Source of the DNA: an uncultured Bacteroidia bacterium
Lineage (GTDB): Bacteria; Bacteroidota; Bacteroidia; Bacteroidales; Prolixibacteraceae
DNA: 64,000 nucleotides
Direction of reading: 5' to 3'
NCBI GenBank assembly: GCA_903918045.1
Contig: CAIXCY010000079.1
Span: 1 to 64,000 of the forward strand
The first letter of the stretch is position 1. Every line of letters starts with the position of its first letter. This document shows positions 34,790-44,400 of this stretch, piece by piece. Under the pieces are notes generated by a model, which was not told the DNA's origin, did not search any database, and saw nothing but the letters and a program-made list of their open reading frames with translations. Both the position numbers and the translations under genes were made by a program.

Positions 34790-37387
34790 TCACTCCTCTT
34801 TCCGAATAAAGGATTTGAAGCTCTGTGGGAACGGAATGCCATACATCTTTTCATATCCTTTGGTGAAATAGGTGTAATCGAAAAATGCCTGATTATGGTT
34901 TTTCAGTTTTATTAAGGCTTCAATTTTTAATTTAAAGGCCTCTTCATTTAACGTATCTGATTTTAAGATAAGATCGGCAATCCGGCAAATTGCTTCCGGA
35001 TTTTTATCTTTTTCAAAAGAGTCGGTAAGCAGGAAGAGATAATCGAGTAAAGAGGTAAGAAAGTGGCTGTTGAAGGGATCAAGCCAAGGGGTGCGTTCGT
35101 CAGCTACAAAAATCCCCTGAGCCAGAACCAGGATTATTTTTTCGAATTCTTCCCGTGTAAGGGGCTGAAAATCGCCGCTCATCTTTTTTTGGAGATAAGT
35201 ATAATCACAAAAAACTTCCATACTTAGTTTCAACTTCCATGCTCCATCCGTATGAATAAGCTGAACTCCGTTCATGGTCGAGAGGATATCCCGCAATTTT
35301 TTAATATTCACATTCCGGTTATTCTTTGCACTTTCGGGAGAGTGGTAGGTCCAGTGTATGGCATTTAATTTTTCATTTGTAATCCCTTTTTCTTCAGTCC
35401 CAAGAAGTAAAACCGAAAGGAAGAGTTGTCGTAACTTAGTCGGGAAACGCGAACTTATATCTACTCCTTCTGAATCATAAATACGGAACTCTCCAAACAG
35501 GTAAATCGCGTTACAATATGGGAGAGTCACCTGCTTTTTATCGGGATTTTCTACCCGGACAGGCACTTTTTTATTCACCAGATAATTTAATTTCTGATCA
35601 TCCTCCATACTCTCCTCTGCCGAATGAAGTTCACGAAGAAGTAAAATAAGGAGGTAAATAAATAGCAGGGAAAGGGCACCAATCATCCAGAAAACCTTTA
35701 TTATCCAGTTTCCCGGATTTGATAAAACGGTCTTAAATGTAATTGCCAGTTTCGATCGGTTAACCGGTGGATAGTTAAGTGTGAAAATCTTATAATTCGT
35801 TGAATCGTCTCCGGAAGGTGATTTAACAACTGCAAAAAACTCGTGCGTTTTCTCAAAATATGAGAGTGTTGCCTTTGAACGCTCCTCGTCAAAATAGAAA
35901 TGCATGGTATCACTCACCGCCGAATATTCAGGCTTTTCGAGTGAAATCCGGTAAAGTTTCAGATAAGTTCCGTTTAAAAACGGGGGAAATCCAAGTACGT
36001 AGAGCGACGGTGTTGGCTCGGGAACAGTAGTTGACCCCATTGGAATAAAATTCTCGGTCACATTTTCGATATTCCATTTCTTCTCCAGCGTTGAATCATT
36101 GGTATTTAAACGATAGAGATCATAAAGACACTGAGGACCAAGCTCCTGTTGCCCGGAATTATTTCCATAACCCCCAAAAATCAAATATTCGCCAGGTTTC
36201 CCCCATTTTGTGATCGCCGCATACGACCTTGGAACTAACCGGTCACCCCGAAGCAAAACCTGTCGCCAACTCTTCTCCCAAAAACTATATTTCATCAGAA
36301 AATCATAATACCTGTAGTTGTGATAACCTCCAAGTGAATATGCCGCATCAGCATTATCATTGAGAAAAAAGGTTGAATTAGCAGACTGGATAGCCGAAGA
36401 GCCAGCTAGAGCCCTCCCCCATGTATTGGTATGTTCATCATAAACATTCACTTCATTGGGTACAGTTCCTACACAAAATATCTTCCTGGCTGAATATGAA
36501 TAGTAATAGGATTCTGATTTTAAAACCGATGGTTTCGCATTAACGACATTTTGGATCGTCGTCTCTGAATTTACAATATCGTAAGCTATAATTTTGTGTT
36601 TTCCAACGAAGAGAATCCGGTTCTGAGCGGTATCAAAAGCGACTCCTGAGGAGGCTTCCAACTTTAATTCATCCTTTTTTGTCCAAAAGAAGTGATTGTT
36701 AATCAACCAGGCAGGACTATTAACTTTGGCCGAAAGGTTGCCTACCAGATCAGATGCATGCTCACCGTCCGATTCATTAAGCAACCAGTTATGTGTAGAT
36801 TTATTATTGTAATCACTTGTGCGAATATTCCGTATGGCCATGCGTGGTACATCAGTAGTGGGATAGTAGATGGAGTGATTAGCCCCAAAACAGATGTTTA
36901 GCCTTCTGAATCCACTTAAATCAACCTTGTCATCATTTATAAGCCGGTTACCCAGCTCAACACTGATTTTATTGTGCTTTAAATCAAAGGATAACACAAG
37001 ATGAAGCCAGTTATTGCGGACCAGGTCCTTTTCTGCAAGCGGGATATTAATGGTTGTCGGTAAGCCATTTACAACAAGTTTTAAAATAGCGAGTGTACTG
37101 CTTTCCGGGATGTAAACAAGGTCAATATTATGATGTTCCTTATCAAATATTCTGAAAACATAACCAAATTGATCGCGACTCCACATCGCCATATCAAACT
37201 CCAGGTTAAATTTATTACGCGCAGTTATCAGGGAATTAGCTGTAAGATCAAGCGTTGTGCGCTCCTCCTTAGGATTGGGTGCGGCCGTAAACAAGAGCCC
37301 CGAATGAAATAAATTCTGAGAAGAAGTTTTGTAAGAGTGTAAAACCATTAAAATCAGTCCTAATAAAAGGATTGACCAATTCCTCAT
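34790..37387 (-). CDS. Membrane-anchored Kelch/LamG sensor with cytoplasmic winged-helix (SARP/BTAD-like) output
   Basis: An 865-aa protein with signal peptide (1-24). A LamG-like beta-sandwich spans about 30-215 (WLHLVLSFDLKHNKISVELGN), and a Kelch-like propeller about 230-545 (RSYAAITKWGKPGEYLIFGGYG). A transmembrane helix lies at about 562-588 (VFWMIGALSLLFIYLLILLL). The cytoplasmic part is a winged helix resembling OmpR/SARP DNA-binding domains (about 627-722: AIYLFGEFRIYDSEGVDI, KLRQLFLSVLLLG) and a helical BTAD-like repeat region (about 725-850). I infer a one-component transmembrane regulator: extracytoplasmic ligand, cytoplasmic DNA binding, analogous in logic to hybrid two-component sensors but without kinase or receiver domains. 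Targets are unknown; the neighbouring porin and transporter genes are candidates. Confidence 0.7.
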   Translation of the reverse strand: MRNWSILLLGLILMVLHSYKTSSQNLFHSGLLFTAAPNPKEERTTLDLTANSLITARNKFNLEFDMAMWSRDQFGYVFRIFDKEHHNIDLVYIPESSTLAILKLVVNGLPTTINIPLAEKDLVRNNWLHLVLSFDLKHNKISVELGNRLINDDKVDLSGFRRLNICFGANHSIYYPTTDVPRMAIRNIRTSDYNNKSTHNWLLNESDGEHASDLVGNLSAKVNSPAWLINNHFFWTKKDELKLEASSGVAFDTAQNRILFVGKHKIIAYDIVNSETTIQNVVNAKPSVLKSESYYYSYSARKIFCVGTVPNEVNVYDEHTNTWGRALAGSSAIQSANSTFFLNDNADAAYSLGGYHNYRYYDFLMKYSFWEKSWRQVLLRGDRLVPRSYAAITKWGKPGEYLIFGGYGNNSGQQELGPQCLYDLYRLNTNDSTLEKKWNIENVTENFIPMGSTTVPEPTPSLYVLGFPPFLNGTYLKLYRISLEKPEYSAVSDTMHFYFDEERSKATLSYFEKTHEFFAVVKSPSGDDSTNYKIFTLNYPPVNRSKLAITFKTVLSNPGNWIIKVFWMIGALSLLFIYLLILLLRELHSAEESMEDDQKLNYLVNKKVPVRVENPDKKQVTLPYCNAIYLFGEFRIYDSEGVDISSRFPTKLRQLFLSVLLLGTEEKGITNEKLNAIHWTYHSPESAKNNRNVNIKKLRDILSTMNGVQLIHTDGAWKLKLSMEVFCDYTYLQKKMSGDFQPLTREEFEKIILVLAQGIFVADERTPWLDPFNSHFLTSLLDYLFLLTDSFEKDKNPEAICRIADLILKSDTLNEEAFKLKIEALIKLKNHNQAFFDYTYFTKGYEKMYGIPFPQSFKSFIRKEE

Positions 37388-37503
37388 TTTCTACCTGTTT
37401 AACTGTTAAAAAACCTCAATCAACAATCAAACATACGAAATTAATCTCTTATTAATCGATTAATAGGTAAAAAAATTTAAAAACTTAACCCCAGATATAG
37501 AAA

Positions 37504-39327
37504 TCACCAATCTTCCAGCCGGTCGTACCAGTAATACTTAAGAAAAATAGTCGTCACCATAAATACAGCAAAGGCCACAGACAATGACATGTATTCGCGG
37601 ATAACCAGGTAGATAGGCATTACAAGCATCGACATTTGCCACGCAATTCCTACGACACTGTTCATCATATCGCGTCCAAAGTCCCCATTTTTCTTAAAAA
37701 GTGGATTTTCGGCTTTTACTTTTCTGTATATTGGCTCCCAAAAACCCCATGGACGGACTGAGGAATAAAATTTCTTTAAGACCTCTTCGTTATCCGGTTC
37801 AGTAAGCAGGCTACCTGCAATGGATCCCACCGATGAGATCAGCAAGATTACCGGGAAGGTATTCAACGCAGAGGCTTCAGGGAAAAACAATGGGATAAAC
37901 AAAGATGCTGCAAGCCCAGTAAGCATTCCCCAGAAATAGCCATATCCGTTAAACCGCCACCAAATCCATTTGAGAACATTCGCAGCAGTATAACCTCCGT
38001 ACAGGGAAGAGACGATCCATTTGGTGGCAGAATCAATCGAACTGATAAACATACCGAAGATAACGCCGATGATGACAAGTATAAATGAAACCCAGTAGCT
38101 TAGGTGAATATATTTTTGGCTTGAGGCATCAGGGTTAATGAATTTTTTATAGATATCATTTACAATATAGGCTGGACCAGCATTTACATAAGCTGAAAAG
38201 GTTGACATAAATGCTGCAATCAATCCGACAAGCAACAGCCCAAGTAAGCCTGTTGGAATAAAATTGCTTACCGCATAAGGGAGAATCATTTCGAAATCAA
38301 TCGCGGAACCCATCGAATTAAGTTTCGGACTAAAGTAAACCAAAACCAAAACCGTTATCCCGGCGACCATTAAGAAACGGGGAAAAAACAATACCAAAGA
38401 GGTAAATCCGGTCATCCTGGCGGCATCCCGTGGGCTCTTAGTTGAAAGAATTCGCTGAAGATCATAGCTCGGAACCGGTCCTGCAATACTTGTTAAGATT
38501 CCCTTAAAGACCATTATCATAAAGAGTATGGAAAAATATTCATACCCATCGGCCGAAATTTTACTCTTAACAGAAGGAATCAGGTTGCTCCAGTCGAGGT
38601 TTAGTTTCCATCCAAAAAACAGATCTTTCCAACCTGCCGGAATTACGGCATTCAACTGTTCGGGAGTAACCAGATTTATAGCAATCACACCAACCAGAAT
38701 ACAAGAGATGATCATTACGAGGTACTGCATAATTTCTGTAGCTACAACACTGTACATGCCACCCTTAATGGTATACAAGGTCGTAAACCCGATAATTAGC
38801 AAAGCATACATATTTTCCGAAGAGATAATCCGTGGTCCGATCTCCATAGTAAGGTCCCAGGGGAAAAAGGAGGTAGCAAACTTACCAATCCCCGAAAAAG
38901 TATAAGCAATAAACCCAATAACGCTGATAATTGCAAAGATGACAACAATAATATGAGATAACCGCCCACCACGCTCCTCTCCGAATCTGGTCTTTAACCA
39001 TTCAGCTCCGGTCATGGCATTAGACCGCCGCAACCATGAAGCCATAAAAACCATTAAAAAGATTTGATTCCAGATAGGCCACATCCAGGGTAACCACGCC
39101 CCTTTAAGTCCATAAATAAAAAGAATAGAGACAAACCACATCGTACCTGTAATATCAAACATCCCCGAAGCATTGGATATTCCAAGAATATACCAGGGGA
39201 TGCGTCTTCCGCCCAGGAAATATGAATCCAGATTTTTACTGGCCCGATTTGAGACCAGAAAACCTATGAGAAGTGTCAGGACCAAATATCCGATCACTAT
39301 ACCTATATCCAGAGGTTGTAAATTCAC
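37504..39327 (-). CDS. Sodium:solute symporter (SSS family)
   Basis: A 607-aa inner-membrane protein with about 13-14 hydrophobic segments. It starts outside the first helix with LDIGIVIGYLVLTLLIGF, continues with NLDSYFLGGRRIPWYILGISNASGMFDITG, typical of SSS transporters, and has TTLYTIKGGMYSVVATEIMQY and GLIAAFMSTFSAYVNAGPAYIVNDIYKKF (a sodium-site helix region). Substrate could be a sugar, carboxylate or amino acid. It lies about 100 nt downstream of the haloperoxidase gene on the same strand. Confidence 0.88.
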   Translation of the reverse strand: MNLQPLDIGIVIGYLVLTLLIGFLVSNRASKNLDSYFLGGRRIPWYILGISNASGMFDITGTMWFVSILFIYGLKGAWLPWMWPIWNQIFLMVFMASWLRRSNAMTGAEWLKTRFGEERGGRLSHIIVVIFAIISVIGFIAYTFSGIGKFATSFFPWDLTMEIGPRIISSENMYALLIIGFTTLYTIKGGMYSVVATEIMQYLVMIISCILVGVIAINLVTPEQLNAVIPAGWKDLFFGWKLNLDWSNLIPSVKSKISADGYEYFSILFMIMVFKGILTSIAGPVPSYDLQRILSTKSPRDAARMTGFTSLVLFFPRFLMVAGITVLVLVYFSPKLNSMGSAIDFEMILPYAVSNFIPTGLLGLLLVGLIAAFMSTFSAYVNAGPAYIVNDIYKKFINPDASSQKYIHLSYWVSFILVIIGVIFGMFISSIDSATKWIVSSLYGGYTAANVLKWIWWRFNGYGYFWGMLTGLAASLFIPLFFPEASALNTFPVILLISSVGSIAGSLLTEPDNEEVLKKFYSSVRPWGFWEPIYRKVKAENPLFKKNGDFGRDMMNSVVGIAWQMSMLVMPIYLVIREYMSLSVAFAVFMVTTIFLKYYWYDRLEDW

Positions 39328-39430
39328 GAAAATTGTTTTGTAGTTTGTTTTGAATATTGATATCTGAATATCTTTAATCCACTAATTAAAATTGTCGATT
39401 TATGTTTCCGCCAAACGATAAGTTGAACCG

Positions 39431-40777
39431 TTAGTATGATCCTTTCTTTTTAATCGCCTTCTGACTTAACTTTTGTACGATCCATTGCCCCACCAAAGCG
39501 CCTTGTTTTTGTCCGTTTTCTATTCCATCCATATAATGAATACCTCCATAAAAACGGGAGATTGCAGCTTCGGCAGCAGCTTCCCTAAATGAATTAAACG
39601 GCCTGGATTTTAACTCAAAAATTTCTTCTGAATCATCGACAAAATAAAATTCATTCCCTAATAAATAAGTAAGCACCTCGGCCGCAGCAGTTGAGATTAC
39701 ACTATGCCCACTGGTATATTCCGGGAAAGGGGGTGTCTGCAATAGCGGTTGCCATTTTATATCAATATATTTATTAATATAGGTTTCCGGACGTATGCGG
39801 TTGCTTCTGTATTTTTCGTCCCAGCAACTTATAAAAGCATCCACCAGAGTCATAGAAACCATTGCATGAACTACGATAACACTGTCAAAATTAAGCTTTG
39901 CAGTTTTTGCGGCAACACTTGCAATGTTCATCCAGTGTCCTCCGGGACTAATTTTTTTAAATCCTATCATCATATGGCCCGAAGTACTAACTACAAAGGG
40001 ATTACAATCCCAGAAGGAAGCCATTTCAAGCTGTTCGGGTGTTATAGATTTAGAGATGTTATAAACTTCTTTTGCCAATTTATAGAAAGTGCTGCTGCTA
40101 TCCTTACTAAACGAGACGGGGGGAATAGGAACAAACTGATTACTGGAATCGATAAGCATTGGTCTGACAGTTTTCCACTGAGGTTCAACTGCTTCCATAT
40201 AGGCAGGAGGTGTAGGATACCAGAATCCATCCCCTCTCAAAGGGGTATAGCGTAACCTTGAACTCAGCGTTGAATAACCGTCTGTTTTTGCATACGAAAC
40301 AATACTTTCGGACATAAGATCTGCTACCTGAAGCGATGCGTCTATAATCTTTTGAGCAACCCTGTTTTTCTTTAAAATCTGAAGGTATTTGTCCTCAGAC
40401 TCCTGCAGCATAAAACCCGATGGCAACATCTTTTTACCGGTTTCAAGAATACACAACACCGCAGCAATGCGATGATCATACATCCGTTTATCCATCTCAA
40501 TTTTAAATGGAGTATAATTTTTTATCAATGAACTTAAAGGGACAATTGAGGGATTGTATTGGCATACAATCTCATAGGCGCCTAATAGCGCATAATTATA
40601 AAAACGACTTGCTGCCGGTGGATTGACAACATCATGCATCATTACCATTGACAGTGAGAGAATATGAGGCTGCAGTTCCAGATAACCTGGTAAGGGTTTG
40701 TTATTTTGAGCATTTACAAAGCCACAATAAAAAAATAAGATGAATATTAATTTCGTTTTCATTTTAGTTTTCTTCAT
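39431..40777 (-). CDS. Vanadium-dependent haloperoxidase-like (PAP2 superfamily) exported protein
   Basis: A 448-aa exported protein (signal peptide IFILFFYCGFVNAQ). The PAP2/haloperoxidase vanadate or phosphate site is visible: K322-x6-R329-P330, then TSGH (355-358, Ser-Gly-His) and S407-R408-x5-H414. This triad binds vanadate in bromo- and chloroperoxidases and phosphate in acid phosphatases. The usual Pro before SGH is Thr, and the terminal Asp lies 3 rather than 4 residues after His414, so haloperoxidase activity is not certain. The start at 40777 overlaps the end of the FG-GAP gene by 14 nt; a second Met five codons in (40762) would instead leave a 1-nt gap. Confidence 0.8.
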   Translation of the reverse strand: MKKTKMKTKLIFILFFYCGFVNAQNNKPLPGYLELQPHILSLSMVMMHDVVNPPAASRFYNYALLGAYEIVCQYNPSIVPLSSLIKNYTPFKIEMDKRMYDHRIAAVLCILETGKKMLPSGFMLQESEDKYLQILKKNRVAQKIIDASLQVADLMSESIVSYAKTDGYSTLSSRLRYTPLRGDGFWYPTPPAYMEAVEPQWKTVRPMLIDSSNQFVPIPPVSFSKDSSSTFYKLAKEVYNISKSITPEQLEMASFWDCNPFVVSTSGHMMIGFKKISPGGHWMNIASVAAKTAKLNFDSVIVVHAMVSMTLVDAFISCWDEKYRSNRIRPETYINKYIDIKWQPLLQTPPFPEYTSGHSVISTAAAEVLTYLLGNEFYFVDDSEEIFELKSRPFNSFREAAAEAAISRFYGGIHYMDGIENGQKQGALVGQWIVQKLSQKAIKKKGSY

Positions 40778-43700
40778 AGAAATTTAATTCACTACCCGAT
40801 ATGCCGATAATAATATATTTTTTCCAGGCTATAGTTATTTCTTCAGCTGCCTTTACATCTCCCTTTACGGATAAACCAGAGGCAGGTTGGGTGACATATT
40901 CAAATTTCCCTTTCCCATCTCCGCAAAGCAGACAACCATAATTCGCATCTATACTTCCAATTTTCAAACGATTATCAGTGTGATTACCAAATAATAGCAG
41001 ATCAATTTTCCCATCGTGGTTAAAATCACCACTAATTATTTTGTTAACCATAGAAAACTGAGCCTGCAATGGCAATATCGATTTGATAAATTTATCACCC
41101 TTATTCAAAAAACAAACCGTACGTGATTCATTCATAAAAAGCCGGCTTGAATTGGTCATTTCTTGCGGTGTTAAAATTTCTTTCATAGTGGCATCGGCAT
41201 AGTTTTTATACGAGGAGAACCGTTTGCGCATTCCCCTGATCTGTTCATTTAATTCATCCCTGCTTACATAGGGATAACTCTTCCCCTGAATATAAAAATT
41301 CAGGAATGGATCTATTGAACCATTTCCATCAAAGTCTGCATAGATCATTTCAGCAGGTATAGAATCAGCAACCTGTATAGGTGAATTCAATCCGAGATTC
41401 CCTGCAATGATATCTTTTTTTCCATCGCCATCCACATCTGCCACACAAAGGGTATTCCAAAAACCATTGGCAGGTTCCTTGAAGAAGTCTTCTGTTTTAT
41501 CAACAAATCCATTCAATGTATTTAGATATATTTTAATGGGCATAAACTCACCACATAAGATCAGATCTTTTCGTCCATCATTATTTACATCGACCCATTG
41601 TGCATCAGTAACCATTCCGTCATAGGCAAAAGGGATCTCAGCAACGGTAAATCGCCCCTTGCCGTTATTAACCAGTAAATAGCTTCGGGGTGTAGCAGGA
41701 TATTTACCAGGAACAATCCTTCCGCCAACAAATAAATCAATATCCCCATCGTTATCAAAATCACATGGACGAACACATGACTTGCTGCTGGCACTTAGAT
41801 CAGGTAATAGTCCCACTGCCAAACTGAAATTCCCCTTTCCATCATTCAGATATAATTCATCCTGCAAAGCCTGAGTGTTTGATTCCCAATACGAATAACC
41901 CCCTTTGGCAATATACAGGTCGGAAAACCCATCTCCATTCGCATCAAAAAACAGAGCTGAAGAGATGGAAGAAGTATTCTCATCCCCAATATTAATTCCC
42001 TGAACTTCAAACTTCCCGTCCGGTTTTTGCACATATATTTTACCCGGCTGATTGATGTCTCCACTGACAAACAGATCCTCACGTCCGTCATTGTTTACAT
42101 CTCCCTTCGCAATAACAGGACCCGTTTTTGAATACATAAACGGCATTAACGGCTGCCGTTTAAAGTCATTCACTGTTGATGCCTCGTTCTTATAGTTAAT
42201 AACACTTTTGACTTTGGTAAATAATTCTGAACGATTTACAGGAGAATTCTCCTTAAACGGTTTTTTTTCTGCATTCTGTGTAATGACTAATTTTTTATTA
42301 CAGGCAATATTTGTCATTTTCTGTATTGAATTATCTGGCCATACAATCCTCATCGAATCAACTTTACTTAAGTTACCCAATCCAAAATTCAGTACGGTAG
42401 AAACGCACGACAAATAACCTCTGTTTGGATTTACCTCCTGGTATTGCATTTTCCCATTTGTATACAAATATACTTTGGAACCAACTGCATTTGTATTTGC
42501 ACCTTTTCCGGTTAACTTAATTGCCAGGTAGGAAGAGGCAGAGGTTTCACGGCTCATATTTTTGTAAATTGTGGCAGGTTCATTTATGTTATTAATCACC
42601 AAATCCAAATCGCCATCATTGTCCAGATCTGCATAAACTGCCCCACTTGAAATCGCAGGCTTAGCAAAGCCCCATTCGTTTTGCATGTTGGAAAAGGTAA
42701 GATCATGATTATTTCTGAAAATATAATTGGGTAAAATTGTAGAAGGCATCGCCTTAATCAGATCCATCAATTGCGTAGGTTCCCGGTCAACAGCCTTTTT
42801 AACTTTATAATCGCCCCAGTAACGCAGAAAGTCTTTATTCGTATAATCACGCAAATAGCCATTGGTAATAAACAAATCTTTATAGCCATCATTATCAAAA
42901 TCAGCGAAAAGAGGGCACCAACTCCAATCAGTACTTGATACACCCGCAAGCCTGGCAATTTCACTGAAGGTCCCGTCACCATTATTTAGATGGAGCATGT
43001 TTCGCATATACTGTTTGTATAAGTCCTGATTTTGCATCAATTCAAAAGACTCATAGTTTTCCTGTAACTGCAATAGTTTTTGCCGGTGGTTATCTTCTGG
43101 CATCATATCGAGCGATATGATATCGGGTAATCCGTCATTGTTAAAATCGGCAATGTCAACCCCCATCGAAAACTGGGATAAGTGCCTCAGATATTCCTGG
43201 GATTTATCGGTAAAAGTACCATTGCCATTATTAATATATAAATAATCAGGCTCATTGTAATCGTTGGAAACATAAATATCCTGAAAGCCATCTTTATTGA
43301 TATCTGCAACGCAGACTCCTAATCCAAAGGTCATTGGATTTTGTTTTAATCCTGCCTTCGCTGTAACATCAGTGAAATGATTATTTTTGTTTTCATATAA
43401 TTTAGCTCCGGCCAATTCATCAACCTCATTTCTGTATCTGGCAAACTCCATATTGTCAATTTTCTTGACACTATGATTTAAAAGAAACATATCCAGGTCA
43501 CCGTCATTATCATAATCAAAAAATACAGCCTGGGTACTGTAACTTTTATCATCCAGTCCATATGCTTTTGCCTGTTCCTTAAACTTTAGATTACCCTGGT
43601 TAATGAAGAGCTGGTTCCTTCGCATCTCGTCATTAACTTTGCCGGAATAACACACATAAATATCCAGTAAGCCATCCCCGTTTACATCAGCCATTGTCAC

Positions 43701-44045
43701 CCCGGTTTTCCAACCTCCGATTCTCCCTTTAAGATCGGGACAGGCTTCATTTGTAATATCCTTAAACTTCATGTTCCCAAGGTTCAGGTAAAGTTTATTA
43801 GGCTTCATGTTCCCTGTAAAAAACAGATCAGGCAGTCCATCATTATTAATATCTCCCACCGCTACCCCACCGCCATTATAAAAATATTCATACGCAAGTA
43901 CATTGAGATTTTCAGACTCATTAATATCGTTGCTGAACCGAATATTCGTCTCCAAGGGAGAAAGTAACTTAAATAAGGGAGTCTGGGCAGATAATTGAGA
44001 ATTTAAAAATAGTAAAAGCGCTGCCAGTATGATTCGAATTTTCAT
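40764..44045 (-). CDS. Large exported FG-GAP/VCBS repeat protein with ASPIC-UnbV domain (copy A)
   Basis: A 1093-aa exported protein (signal to about residue 20, LLLFLNSQLSAQ). It carries many FG-GAP/VCBS repeats, each with a calcium-loop D-x-[DN]-x-D-G (for example GDINNDGLPDLFFTG, FFDYDNDGDLDMFL, YADLDNDGDLDLVI). An ASPIC/UnbV module lies near 530-590 (VGSKVYLYTNGKMQYQEVNPNRGYLSCVSTVLNFGLG), with a second propeller after it. The repeats are expected to fold as integrin-like beta-propellers outside the cell. It is a close tandem paralogue of the next gene and overlaps the haloperoxidase-like gene, so it may be a structural or binding partner of that enzyme. Biological role of the family is unknown. 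Confidence 0.88.
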   Translation of the reverse strand: MKIRIILAALLLFLNSQLSAQTPLFKLLSPLETNIRFSNDINESENLNVLAYEYFYNGGGVAVGDINNDGLPDLFFTGNMKPNKLYLNLGNMKFKDITNEACPDLKGRIGGWKTGVTMADVNGDGLLDIYVCYSGKVNDEMRRNQLFINQGNLKFKEQAKAYGLDDKSYSTQAVFFDYDNDGDLDMFLLNHSVKKIDNMEFARYRNEVDELAGAKLYENKNNHFTDVTAKAGLKQNPMTFGLGVCVADINKDGFQDIYVSNDYNEPDYLYINNGNGTFTDKSQEYLRHLSQFSMGVDIADFNNDGLPDIISLDMMPEDNHRQKLLQLQENYESFELMQNQDLYKQYMRNMLHLNNGDGTFSEIARLAGVSSTDWSWCPLFADFDNDGYKDLFITNGYLRDYTNKDFLRYWGDYKVKKAVDREPTQLMDLIKAMPSTILPNYIFRNNHDLTFSNMQNEWGFAKPAISSGAVYADLDNDGDLDLVINNINEPATIYKNMSRETSASSYLAIKLTGKGANTNAVGSKVYLYTNGKMQYQEVNPNRGYLSCVSTVLNFGLGNLSKVDSMRIVWPDNSIQKMTNIACNKKLVITQNAEKKPFKENSPVNRSELFTKVKSVINYKNEASTVNDFKRQPLMPFMYSKTGPVIAKGDVNNDGREDLFVSGDINQPGKIYVQKPDGKFEVQGINIGDENTSSISSALFFDANGDGFSDLYIAKGGYSYWESNTQALQDELYLNDGKGNFSLAVGLLPDLSASSKSCVRPCDFDNDGDIDLFVGGRIVPGKYPATPRSYLLVNNGKGRFTVAEIPFAYDGMVTDAQWVDVNNDGRKDLILCGEFMPIKIYLNTLNGFVDKTEDFFKEPANGFWNTLCVADVDGDGKKDIIAGNLGLNSPIQVADSIPAEMIYADFDGNGSIDPFLNFYIQGKSYPYVSRDELNEQIRGMRKRFSSYKNYADATMKEILTPQEMTNSSRLFMNESRTVCFLNKGDKFIKSILPLQAQFSMVNKIISGDFNHDGKIDLLLFGNHTDNRLKIGSIDANYGCLLCGDGKGKFEYVTQPASGLSVKGDVKAAEEITIAWKKYIIIGISGSELNFYEEN

Positions 44046-44378
44046 GTCTAAAGATATTATAAAATATAAACCGCCAACTTAATAAATTTAATTAAGCTTA
44101 CAATTTATCTTTTTCGAGCTAAGTATTCTCCTCCGGTGAATTGGTCTCAAAAATTTCTGAAGAACGATCGCTCATGTGTTCATACATTAAAAAGATAAGA
44201 ACGTTTCACCTAAAAATCATAGGATATGAAAAAAGTCTCTACTTAAAGTATTGTGCATTCTGATTTTATGATTCACCGATTTTGTTTGTGAAAGTCCGGA
44301 ATACATACCCAGAAAGACCAGGTATGATTATCAAAAAAGTAATTCAGGAAAGCAATCCGGCAGTTTCAAACTGCAAAA
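44046..44378. other. 333-bp region between the tandem FG-GAP genes
   Basis: No intact gene. It contains a decayed-looking short reading frame on the plus strand (described separately) and a small palindrome gcagttt-c-aaactgc (44360-44374) just beyond the stop of the upstream gene. No T-tract follows, so it is not a clear terminator. The upstream promoter of copy A should be here but I cannot place it. Confidence 0.5.
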
Positions 44379-44400
44379 TTATTTTGAATTCATTTTATAG
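44226..44400 (+). pseudogene. Possible decayed small exported peptide gene
   Basis: ATG at 44226 after 'aggat' starts MKKVST, then the frame stops at once. One base shift opens a frame that reads KVLCILIL, one stop (TGA), then FTDFVCES and about 38 further codons to a TAG at 44398. The order basic start, hydrophobic stretch, Cys, polar tail looks like a small exported peptide broken by one frameshift and one stop. It could also be chance; its last bases overlap the end of the opposite FG-GAP gene. Confidence 0.25.
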
